Source of the DNA: Rhodosporidiobolus odoratus
Lineage: Eukaryota > Basidiomycota > Microbotryomycetes > Sporidiobolales > Sporidiobolaceae
DNA length: 64,000 nucleotides
Reading direction: 5' to 3'
NCBI GenBank assembly: GCA_034387635.1
Contig: JAOANU010000001.1
Span: 310,001-374,000, forward strand
Shown: piece by piece, positions 1 through 10,221 of the stretch
How the letters are laid out: the number at the start of each line of letters is the position of its first letter
Position numbering within the stretch: the first letter of the stretch is position 1
Made by a program: the position numbers and the translations under genes
The notes under the pieces: model-generated
Database searches by the model: none
Seen by the model: the letters and a program-made list of their open reading frames with translations, nothing else
What the model was told of the DNA's origin: nothing

Positions 1-2461
1 GATGCCAAGGAGCGCCTGCACGATTTTCGGGGTTCAGCAGTCTCGCAGGGAAGGTACCGCTGAGACGGAGTCGCACGCACGGAATGCGGGCTGGCCCTCG
101 CGCCCATCGCGCAGAAGGCGGCGACTGCGACTCGGCTCGCAGGATCGAGGTTGTCGAGATTACCTAGGATCCACTGGCGGCGGTCGTCCCAGCCGTGGAA
201 CGAAGGGAGATAGGCACAGCAAGAAGCGAAAAAGGCTATCGCGCCGAATATCGGAGGGTCGACGAGATGAAGAGCGTAGCGGGCGTGGAGCCGATACGAG
301 GAGAGAGGGAGGAGAAGGGTGAGGCGCGGGTGACGCGGACGCGAGTCAAAATCAAGGAAACATCAGTTCTGACCTTCCCAATCTAGGCTCGTATTCGGGG
401 TTAGAATGTAGAAACGGACGCACATTGAACTAGATGGATCACCAGCACCCTCGACATCTCGCTTCTCGCAATCCTCCACTCCGGAGCTCCCTCCCCCAAC
501 CTCGATGCCTCGAACGCTTCGCCGGCACCCAAGCCCGACGCGACCCCAGGCGAGATGCGCCTCGCCGGCGCGTATAGCTCAGGTTCGCCCAGCGCTACTC
601 CTCGCAGAAACGTCTCTACCGTCTGCTGTCCCGCGCCGCCAGGCGGCCCCATCCCAGCTCCGACTACAAAAGTTGACCGGATAGTTTCGCTCAGGCTTGA
701 TTGGACGACTTCGGGGTGGGCGACTCCGGCTGAGGTTGGGGCCTGAAAGGCAGAGGAAACTCCCTCAACGGGATGGAAGGCGGCCGGGTTTTGGAAACGC
801 GAGAAATGTTCGAAACCGGAAGAGGCGGGGGAAATCACTGCGGCCGATCCGCCGACAACCACTCCAGAGGGCACTCCGTAGGCTCCCGGCTGCGTGGCGG
901 GGTTGAATGGGGGTTCTGCAGCACGAAGAAGATCCAATTCCGCCTCGAGAGTTTCTGGCACGACGGAAGGGTATCGTTTAGCTTCCCTCGCTTCCCGATG
1001 CGGATCGAGAACGTACGGATCCTCGCGTGAAGATCTACCACCTGCACCCCTTCACCACCTACCTGCTGCGCTGCACTCCCACTAGCTGCAATCGCAATTT
1101 CGAGGGTGGCCGTGGGAATCACGTCGACTGGTGAAGGTGCAGTGGAAGGGTCGACGTCAGGGAGGGCGAGGTCAGGGGCGTCGAGAGAGTCGTCGACAGA
1201 GTAGTACGAGCCACTGTTAGAGCCCCGGCTCACCAGTCGTACCATGGCAGAGTGGAGAAAAGGAAGAGAAAGGAAGGGTGAAAGAAGGAATGGAACCTAC
1301 CTGGCACAAAAGTACCAAATGAGCACTGCTCGTTGCGCGCAGCACAGCGTTCACATCTGGGCCAGCTACGATTGCACTGCTCGGGTAGGATCGACGTGTG
1401 AGAATAGAAGAAACCAAAAAAGAAGGAACGAGGTTGAATCGCAATTGACGCACCTTGACTTTGCGCATCCGACAGTTCTTGCATGACTGCATGCGAGCGT
1501 AGTAGCGCCGTCAGTACGCTTCATAACGCGAGGCAAGCCAGTGAAGGTCCTGGGCATTCAGGCTTGAGCACGCGAAGCCGGCCTTCTCCGAAGCCGGCCT
1601 TCTCAACCATGAGCTGTGTCTGGCTTGATCCCCGCGCGAAAGTAATAGCAAGACTGAATCGCAGCGTACCTTCTCAGTTGTCCTACTACCAATCCCTGCC
1701 GCCAAAGCTGCCACAATCGCGCTTGTGCCGTCGCCCCTTGCCGCTGTGGAAACTGCTGCGACGCTCACTCCGCCTCGCCCAGCAGCCGCGACTGTCGCAG
1801 CCGCTGCACCTCCCGTACCCCTGTAGCCTGCTTCAGTCCGGTTCGCGCTGCGAATCGGGCCAACGCTGCTTGTATTGGCTGCCGAGACGCGAACACTCCT
1901 CCGACCGCCTTCTCCCGAAGAGCCCTCCCCGGGCGCGCGCCGTGTTCCTTGGTCCCCCACACCCGGTTCAGTCGCTTCTACGCGAGCACTTTTGCTCATG
2001 TCAAAACCATTCCGGGTCGAGGCGGTTTCCAATGCGAGTGGTTGATCGAAAGGATTGCCGAGATTTCCTTGCCCAACGGTAGCGGTAAAGCCGTGCGATT
2101 GCGCTGAAAGCGGAAGAGGTTTGGGCTGGTAGTGTAGAGACTGTGGATACTGCTGTGACTGTGGCTGCGGTTGTGGCTGTGGCAGCATACGCATCGGAGC
2201 TGTTGAGGGAGGGAAGGAGGGTTGAATCCATGACGTTGTCGGAGGCTGCTGGCTACTCGCGTGTGGCGGAGCAGCTTCGACAGAGTATGATAAATCTTGG
2301 TGGGGCTGCTGCGGAGGCGGGTGAATTCCTTCCGGGTGCGGTCGAGGACGTCGAGCATGAGAGGCGGAAGGGTGATGAGGAAGAAGAGAGAGACCGGCTG
2401 TATAGGCGAGCGGTTGTGGTGGTAGGTCGTCGCTACCGGGGTGTTGATGGCTGTAGTCCAT
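1..2461 (-). CDS. Zn(II)2Cys6 fungal transcription factor (3' end beyond window)
   Basis: Predicted DNA-binding nuclear regulator; target genes unknown. It starts at the ATG at 2461 with a Pro/Gln/His-rich region of about 260 residues. After an intron comes a complete binuclear cluster with spacing C-x2-C-x6-C-x6-C-x2-C-x6-C. The first half, CKNCRMRKVK, is at about 1480-1445. The second half, CNRSWPRCERCAARNEQC, follows an intron and lies at about 1377-1320. An acidic Ser-rich linker follows. A 41-nt in-phase intron at 1022-1062 bypasses an apparent frame break. An intron at about 236-423 skips the stop at 401. The next exon (235-81) reads FFASCCAYLPSFHGWDD and later FCAMGARASPHS, which looks like the fungal-specific TF middle homology region. 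A 65-nt intron (16-80) then leads to ALLG at the edge. The intron between residue 264 and the cluster is not resolved. The family call is secure; the exon model is inferred. Confidence 0.85.
1574..1604. repeat. Tandem duplication of a 16-bp unit
   Basis: GAAGCCGGCCTTCTC occurs twice back to back. It lies in the unresolved stretch of the transcription-factor gene between the Gln/Pro-rich exon and the zinc cluster, probably intronic. Likely replication slippage. Confidence 0.7.
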
Positions 2462-3003
2462 AGCAAGCGCGGCCAGAGTACGTGAGGAGAGAGAGAGTGC
2501 CAGTTTGAAAGTTCAACGAGGGTCGCTCGGTGGAAAGAGTGAGGCACAGCGCAGGCTCGGCTGTGGGCGCAGCAAGCGAAGATGTAGCTCTACCGCGCAG
2601 AAGCGGCACTGTAGCTTGGTACAGTAGAAGACGACGTGCGTACGTGGTGCCGGATCAACCTCGCTGCAGCTTTTCGGGTGAACGCGTTGCGAATCGGACT
2701 GGCTCGCTCGCTTCTTTCGAAAAATGATGCCGTGCGATTTCGTTCTCAAATACTCCCAACGGTAGTCAGAACAGCTGAGATACATTCTGCGGATAGCCAA
2801 GCACCTACAGCCGCGGGTTGGCGCTTAGCGGCGTCCGTCGCAGCAGCTTTTCTTTTTCTTTCTTTCGGCTTTTCATCCGTCCTTGTACTTGCAACTTTAC
2901 CTCTTATTGCTTGGATCAGACTGTTCCCTGCCAAGTCCGAGTGGCTCAAATTCAGGGCTTGCATGGGCACAGAACAGGCTGTATAGCACAACCTCACTAA
3001 TCA
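2462..3003. other. Intergenic, upstream of the Zn2Cys6 factor
   Basis: Holds the promoter and 5' leader of the transcription factor (reading left) and the 3' flank of family member A. No open frame here has coding character and I see no repeat. Confidence 0.6.
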
Positions 3004-4276
3004 TTAGAACTGACCAATGGCTCGCCAAAGACGCTGGGGCAAGTCCGCCAACTTGCCAAAAGACTGAGCAGTCCTTGCAACAGGCACATCAGTGTCAAGA
3101 GGCGGCGCAAGGCAGGGAGCAAGAGAGAGTTTACCTGTGATCCAGTGGCTGGGTGAGGTGTCTGAGCAGTACAAAGTTGACATACTCAGTCGACCCATGC
3201 ACAGCGTGAAATGAGAAGCTTGAAAAGATGCAGAGGTGAGCTGCTTGATGGCCTGCAGAGCATTGCGATTACGGTTCCACAACAGAGTGTGAAGTCGTTT
3301 CATCTCGCGAGGATTTTTCCAGGTTGGCACCCGAACCTCCATCTCCCACTGTGCAGTTTTCTCCTGGAATTGTCGAGGCTCCACACTGAGAAGATGGTGC
3401 AAGAGACTATAGCAGTCTTTTGTCAAAAAGTGTGGCACAACCACGGGCCATCCTGCCTGGACTTCTTCCTTCTTCAGCTCCACGATCCTGAGAGCCACAT
3501 GAAGGGCACAAAGCTCCCGTGAAGCGGCATCGGCATGCTTGATACCCTTGTCATATGCCAATTGAGCAGCAATGGCTGAATTATGTGTGTCGAAGAGGTG
3601 GATCTCGGGGTATATGCTGAGTAGAGAGTGTAGGAGGAGGACAGGGGCTGAGTTGCAGGGAGAGCCGTTGTGGCGGTGGACACCGTAGGACTGAGGCGTG
3701 TCGAAGCCAGTATGCAGCTGGCCCATAGAAAGGGAGAATCCTGTCGAGGTTGATCTGCGAAAAGTAAACGCGGTAAATCTGCAGCTTTTCACAGGAGACA
3801 TGAAAGACCTGTACCTACCGCCCAGACCGGTCTCGGAGCTCTGTGCCGATGGCCAGACCACCCGTCTAAAGAAAGCAGAAAACTCAGCAAAGCCTGTTTC
3901 AGAAAACCCCTTTTACTGCCATACCTTGAGATACCGGCCATATTTCCCTAGTACTTCCTCCGTCTGCGCCTCCCGTTCTTCACTCTGTCCGTAGACTAGG
4001 ACTTCAATAGGGATCTGGCACAGTGCAAGCTGAGTGTCGAGTAGCTCGTTTCTCAGATTACTGTTCGGCCCGGTGTCTGCGTGGGCTGCAAGTGCCAATT
4101 CACCTATTCCCACTCATGTTTAGTGTCAAACAGCAGTGACAACAGCTGAAGTACGCACCAGAGAAGATGAACTGTGGCCAATCGGGTTGTAAGAAGCGCT
4201 TGTGCTGTAAGGCACGATCAAAGATGACCTGTCCAGCTGTCAATAGCTGCCTGCCAGTGATAGCTGCGTATGACAT
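3004..4276 (-). CDS. Diverged member A of the window's multicopy family
   Basis: Function unknown. Chosen start is the ATG at 4276 (MSYAAITGRQLL). Exon 1 ends in FIFSG, matching the MVAG / FSG end of module M1 in other members. The next exon (about 4113-3925) carries a helical M2-like part, then PIEVLVYGQSEE and a charged helix. That matches M3 (YPVEIAIQPRDN in F). Short exons near 3890 and 3780 follow. The long last exon contains ASRELCALHVAL and VVVPHFLTKDCYSLL, which align with the M5 cores (FRAGLC and DDAISLL). The C-terminus SFGKLADLPQR resembles signature M7 (SLAKSFMPQAR). The middle splice sites are not resolved. No signal peptide or membrane segment is visible. Homology to the tighter members C1, F and D is by eye and weaker than among those. 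Confidence 0.6.
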
Positions 4277-4711
4277 GGATGTTAAGTGTAGGTGGCGGCG
4301 GTGGAGGAGAGAAGCTGAGAGAGATGACAGGAGAAGGAAAGGAGCTACATTGTCTATGCGGGACCAGGGAGCGAAGCATGCTGTGCACCGGCCTTTACTC
4401 TTTCTTTGCTTGTTCCGTGTACGAGAACTCGCCGTTCTAGGCTTGGACCTGTCACGTGACCGTGCAGTCGCTTGGTTCGCGCTGAAAAGGTCGCATGTGA
4501 GCCAGTTGAGAAGGCCATAGCACAGCGGTCGAGCAGCGACTTTGCCGTACATCCGCAATGTCAGATGTAGCAATTGCTAGCAGTATGGTTGCGAGTGTAC
4601 GAGAGCTGCGGCCGGCGGATAGGATATGAACGAGACTGATGCGTCTATTTCCTCAAGAAAACATCTGCAGCTATCCCTAGCTATTTTGATACGTGACTGT
4701 ACCTTGTATTG
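4277..4711. other. Intergenic between member A and the Ser-rich gene
   Basis: Promoter side of member A and 3' flank of the gene ending at 4712. No coding frame or repeat stands out. Confidence 0.5.
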
Positions 4712-7324
4712 TTACTTACTTTCCTTCCTCGCCCTCTTGCTCCTCCTCACCCCACCACCCGCGCTTTCCTCCCCCGTCTCCTCAACTCCGGGCTCAACCT
4801 CGATATCCCTCAAGTGTGCCTTTTTCCGCCCAGCTCCTCCCGTCACGGCCTTGCCCTTCCCCTTTGCACTCGCCCCTGCCCCTGCCTGACTACCCTTCCT
4901 CCCCCTACTCCTTGTAGGCCTCGGCACGTATTCCGTCTCCCTCATACCCTCCTCTTCGTCCTCATCCTCTCCAGCTGCCTGACTCCCACCCCTCGCGCCC
5001 TTCGCACCGACTTCCTCCTTCTCCTCCTTCTCCTCCTCCTCCTCCACAAGCCCGGCCCAACTAACGCTCCTCCCCCTCCCCCTGCCTTTTCTCTTCTTCC
5101 CTCCTCCACCTCCCCCGCCAGCAGTGACCCGAGGCGAACCCCCTCCTCCCTCAAACGTGCCCATCGCACGTGTCTCGGTTCTAACTTCCCTCTGCTGCTC
5201 GTACGTCTCCAAGCCTGTTTCGTAGACAAACTTGAGGGGTCGGGAGAAGCAAGAGGGGTAAGATGGGTGGGGGTGATAGGGAACTGGAGGGTCGCGGGCT
5301 GAAGTTGAGGTTTGAGACGGAGTGGAGATAGAAGGAGAAGTAGTTGACGGTATGAGGGACGAGAGGGAGGACAGACCGGTCAAGCTGGTAGCGGCTGCGG
5401 TGATTGAGGAAGAGGATGAGGTGCGAGCATGTTGCGACTGTGACTGCGATGGAGAGGCGGGAGAGGCTGCGGGAACTGAACGAAGGGAGGCGCAAGATCC
5501 TGTACGAGAGCGGGCGAGGCGAGAGGCGGTGATGAAAGGAGGTGGAGGAGGCATTTCAAACGAGTCGTCCTCTTCGGCATCAACAGGAAGGTCTTCCGCA
5601 TCTTGCTGTGAAGGCTGAACGATGTCGGTATCGTCGAGACTGAGCGCATGTCGGAGTTGCTCGAGCGTCGAGGTCGGAAGACTCGAGGCAGCGCCCTCCT
5701 TGGATAGGAGAGAAGCGAGGGACGCCGCCAGGGAAGCGAGATCTGCTGAGGGACCAGCAGGGGCAAAGCTAGTTACCATCGAGGTCGTCGCGCTGAGAAC
5801 CGCTGACTCCACGACCGAGCCATGCGAGGAGAGCGTCAACTGGTCCTCCGCACCCTCGCCCCCACCCTCGCCCTCGCCCTCAGCCTCGAGCGAAAGCCCT
5901 CCGACAGCCGTGCTGATACTGGCATGTCTTGCGGGTCCCGCCGGCCTCACAGGCGTCTTGTATGGCTCGAAGGAGAGACTGAGTCCGAGAGCTGAAGGGG
6001 CAGAGAAGGAGTGCTGAAGCGAGGTCGGGAAGGAAGGGAAGATAGACGAGGACGAGGACGAGGTCGAGGTCGAGAATGGGAAGGCCGGTGCCAGGGCGGT
6101 CGACGAGGCGGCGACAAGGATGGATGTCTAGATGTCCAGGTGGTCAGATCAGGAGACTCGGAGGAGTGTGTGACCGCAAAGTCAGAGGAAAGAACGCACT
6201 TCTTCTTCTTCCTTCGTTTCGGCGTTCCCGCTTCCACCCGCTTCCGAGGGCTCCACAGCTTTGCCGATTGTCCTCGCCCGCTTCCTGATCCTCTTGGGAC
6301 TTGGACTAACCATTGTATACTGACTCAACAACAACCTGTCCTCATCCACGTCCCCTTCTTCATCCACCTCCATCTCAAACTCGACATCAAGGTCGAGCTG
6401 CCCTTGTTCCTGAGCAGTCTGACTTTGCTGCCTCGTGTTCGAGTAGTGATAGCCCGTCGTCAAGCCGAGGTTGGCTGTGTCGAAAAGACGATCTTCATCG
6501 ACGAGATCCTCTTCCCCCTCCTCCAAGGTCGCGAAACCGACCATCCCACTCGCCCTCGCCCCACCTCTCTCCCCCTTCATGGCCATTTCTCCCTCTTGTT
6601 CGTACGTCAACAACGTAGTCGAGGGGTCCGCGGACCCCTCCACCTCCCCCTCCCCCTCCTCCTCTCTGACCTTATTAGGCGAAGACCTCGATTCCCTCCG
6701 AGCCACCTTGGGTGCCCAAGTCTCCCTTTCCCCTCCCTCTCCTACTTGCAACTCACGTCGATTCGTCCACGCCGCCAACTTGGTAGATGCGACGGGAGCC
6801 GGTTGACCGAATCTTGTTGGGGGCGCGAAAAAGGAGGAGGGTTTGGAAGGCGAAGACGAGATTGAGGTGGGTAGGTTGCCGAGAGATGAGCTTGAGACTG
6901 AGACTGAGTATGGGGGGCATTGAGCCGTAGATGAGAAGACGGAAGAAAGAGAAGCGCGACCTGAAGAATCTATTGCGAAGGAGAAGGAAGGTGTTATGTT
7001 GGCAGTAGCTGCTGAAGACGAGGGGGAGGAAGGGTGCATCCCCTTCAAATGGTAGGGCTGCTGCTGCGGGAGAGAGGTGTACGAAGGAGAGATGGCGGTA
7101 GTGCAGGACGAGGATGTGGTTGGCGGTGGTCTGTCATGAGAAACAAGCGACGGCTTCGCGCCGTCCGTTTCTTGCGTTTCCGGCGACGCGTCGAGCAACG
7201 AGGGCTTGAGCGCTCCTTCGGTCCCTCCCCCTACGGCTACCTGACGAGAAAGGAACGAGAAAGGGTCGAACGGCGAAACGACAGGCGAGTTGGTACGCTC
7301 TTGAAGAGGGGAAGGAGGTGACAT
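4712..7324 (-). CDS. Ser-rich, basic-tailed protein of unknown function
   Basis: Two exons give about 846 residues. The first in-frame ATG is at 7324; the frame is open further upstream without an ATG, so another 5' exon is possible. The intron is 6128-6199 (72 nt, phase 0). The N-terminal half is Ser/Pro-rich with acidic patches and a basic segment SPKRIRKRARTIGK. The C-terminal half has Gly-rich and Glu-rich runs, repeated Arg/Lys clusters (GRGRGRS, RPTRSRGRKG) and ends RRSKRARKESK. The only non-low-complexity stretches are around SLSFEPYKTPVRP and the segment near 5270-5180 (FVYETGLETYEQQ). Basic clusters suggest nuclear localisation (inference). I do not recognise a family. Confidence 0.7.
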
Positions 7325-7958
7325 TCCCCTGTGATGGGGAGGTGAAGAGAAGGAGGATGGATGAGAGGAGATGGACGATCCCGTTCGTCGTGGCGGATGA
7401 CCGGAACGCGCAGCCCCAGACGTGAACGGACCGCTTTGGGGCAAACTCCTGAGGGACGAGAAGGGGAGAAGACCGACGGGAAAAGACGGCGGTGCAGATG
7501 AAGGAGTTCGTTTCGGGAAAGCGTAGGTATATTTGAGTAAGCAGTTGACCAAGGGAAAAGGCAGCGGAGGTGGAAGAGGCGAGCGAACGAAGGGAGAGAG
7601 AAACCCTGAAAGCGCCGACTGAGAAGGTCAACTTGCCCAGTCGACTCCCTTCACCTGTTAAGAGACCGTTCCGCCGATGAAGCAACGGCGCCGCCGAACG
7701 AGCGTGTCGATCTCGTCCGCCGGTGAGAGCGAAGGAGGAACACCGGATGAGCCAATGAAGGTTATGCAGCGAGTAAAAACCGTAAAAAGCTGCTGAATAG
7801 GCGCCGTTGCAACCCTAGATGGGCGGTGCAGATGATCCGACCTGTGCACGCGAGATGCAGCGTTCATCAACAAGCCTGTGTCTCACCCTGACAAGCGACG
7901 CTCAAGCGAGAAGGGCGAACGACGTACAGATCTTCCCCATTCCTACTCATGAGGTCGA
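7325..7958. other. Intergenic, upstream of the Ser-rich gene
   Basis: Probable promoter and leader of the gene starting at 7324, plus the 3' flank of the Rab-like gene ending at 7959. Open frames here use non-ATG starts and lack coding character. Confidence 0.5.
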
Positions 7959-9582
7959 TCAAGTACAACACCCCTCCCTAACCTTCTCCTTGAAACTCTT
8001 CTTAGTATGTTCATTGACTTTGATCACGCCTCTGCCTTGTCCAGTCGAAGGGGCAGAAGAAGGACCCGCTTGTCTCTGTCGCTGTTCTTGTCGACGAAGA
8101 TGGTAGAGGGATCGACGAGCTATGTATTCGAATCTGCGCGCGTAGACAGAGGCGAGTCGATGGGGATAATCGGGTCGGAAAGGGAAATGAGAGTCGAAAA
8201 GGCCAATTGGGAACATTAGGGCGAAGAAAGAATGAGAAAGCATGGGATGGAGGGAAGATGCAAACGAGAGGGAGGTACGGTGAGAGAGTAGAAGCGAGCG
8301 TACACTTGTTCGATCCCCTCGCCCGTCTTCGCACTTGTCCTCTTGAAATGCTTAACCCCATCTCTCTCATACTCATACTCCTCGTCTGCCTCTCTTTCCC
8401 TCTCTTCCCCATCCGCTTCCCGCTCCATCCCTCCAGCTGTCTTCTGCGCGGGAGGTGAAGGAACGTAATTCCTCATCGGCCATCTCTCCCCATCCCCCCG
8501 ATGATCCGGCCCCCCCTCCACCCTATCGGGTAAAGCAACTCCCAGAGTAGTCCCTTCTTCAGCAGTATAAGGTCCTCCGACCCATACCGCAGGTGGAGCG
8601 CCTTTGTCCCCGAAATGGGGCGGAGGGGGAGGCGGGGAGGTTGAGGTTAGAAGGTTGGGATTTGTGGTGGGAGGGGGGGAGGGGAGGGGAATGGAGGCGG
8701 AGGTGGGAGGAGAAGTGGAAGGAGTAGATGGAGGAATGGAGGATGATGATGGAGGAGGCGAGGATGTTGGTGCGGCGGTAGTAGACGGGACGGAGGTAGG
8801 ATCAATCGCAGGAGGTTTCGAGAGTCGTCGTTCGGCTTTCTTCTTCCGAGAAGGTGAAAGTGGTGGGGGAAGGACGTCTACCTTTGCCCGTGGAGGTTCA
8901 CGTCGCTCCTCCTGCCCACGTCCTGGGGGTGCTGCGCCTCGTGCACTACTAGATACGGATGGAGGAAGTCTCGGCAGCAGCTCCTCCAACGTCTTCTCCA
9001 CCTCCTCCTGTAGCTTATCGAGTCTTCTCATCTGTTCCTCCCCCATCTCTTCCTCACCGGCGAGCTCATCCGCCTTAGTCCCCACACAAACCCACGTAAA
9101 CTCCCTCAGTCCCTCTTTATCCTCAAACCCAGCTCCAACAGGACACTTATCCGCAAACTCCCTAAACCAACTCTTGAGATGCTTCGAGACTTGAGAGGGG
9201 GATATGGAGGTAGAAGAGAGGGTGTAGAAGAGGATGCAGGCTTGAGAGTTTCGATAAAAGGCGGGGGCGAGGGATCGGAATCGTTCTTGTCCTGCGACAT
9301 GTCCCTCCTTCGACTCAGTACCTTATTCGGCAATAAGCAAAAAGTGCGGGGAACGAAGCCAGACGGACCGGCAGTATCCCAAACCTGCATCTCAACCTCT
9401 CCCTCTCCCTCTTCCTCCTCAACCTCCAATCTCCGACTCAAGAAATCACACCCAATAGTGGCTCTATAACTCCCACTAAACCCACCGTCAATGAACCTCT
9501 GTCGGAGAGATGTCTTGCCCGTGGATGCGTCGCCCAAGAGGGTGATTTTGAGAGTCGCGAGCGGGGGTGGGGGGGAGGTCAT
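7959..9582 (-). CDS. Rab7-like small GTPase with about 200-residue insertion
   Basis: Membrane-traffic GTPase of Ras/Rab type. Start ATG at 9582 (MTSPPPPLATLKITLLGD). P-loop GDASTGKTSL, switch I YRATIGCDF and, across a 77-nt intron (9292-9368), WDTAGQERFRSL are all canonical. AFYRNSQACILFYTL and KSWFREF follow. The fourth motif is VCVGTKAD, so TKxD replaces NKxD. About 240 residues, mostly Ser/Pro-rich, then separate it from the fifth motif RTSAKTGEGIEQ; Rabs usually have about 30. A second intron (8134-8303, 170 nt) leads to VFEYIARRSL. The protein ends GCCT, a CCX geranylgeranylation site. IGCDFL and the SWRxEF-like pattern favour Rab7/Ypt7 over other Rabs. It may be a divergent paralogue rather than Ypt7 itself. 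Confidence 0.85.
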
Positions 9583-10221
9583 CTCGTTCTCATGTGTGCT
9601 CAAAAGGATATGGCGAGACTTGGATTGGGTGTCTTGGGAGAGATGGAAGAGCTCGGAGACAAGTTTGTAGTACGAGGCGGGTTGTAATGGATCAGCGAGG
9701 TGGCTGGTGAGGTCGTTGAGCCTGCGGGCGACGGCAACGCCGTAGACGACAGCAGAAACAGCTGTAGTCGATTGGTGAGCGGCTCTTCTGTGTGCGAGCA
9801 GCAGTCCGCAGGCTATGTGAGCAGATCGACGAACGCAACCAGGTAGACAACGAGAAGTCGACTCGAATCGGCGGAATGACGCCGAGCCAAAAAGGCAGCT
9901 TTCCTCCTCATACTGTGGGCGCGAAGGCCCGTCACGACCGGGATCAGAAACCGAGACCCGCAGTCCTCTCAGGCGAGGGGACGTAAGAGATCCGGCTGTC
10001 GAAAAGAAAAAATAAGCAAGCTGACCCCGTTCCTCTCTTCGCCTGCTCCGAGAGCACAAGAGGATGAACAGCACAATGTAACAATCAACCTCCACTGCCC
10101 GAAGCGTCCTCTCAAAAAAGCACCCAGAGCCCCCAAAGCCCACGTCAAGCAGATGAGAGCGATCTCATCAAACCCTTTCCGCCTCCTCCTCCTCCTCCTC
10201 CTCCTCCGCCCGTGGGCATCC
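9583..10221. other. Intergenic with a (CCT)n run near 10180-10206
   Basis: Promoter and leader of the Rab-like gene and 3' flank of VPS27. A CCT/AGG microsatellite lies at about 10180-10206. A second run just inside VPS27 (about 10250-10280) encodes its C-terminal Glu stretch. Confidence 0.6.

Noticed and set aside
835..1245. Frame running past 1022 as a separate protein end
   Set aside because: A 41-nt in-phase intron (1022-1062) links to a far better coding frame, so this is intron read-through.
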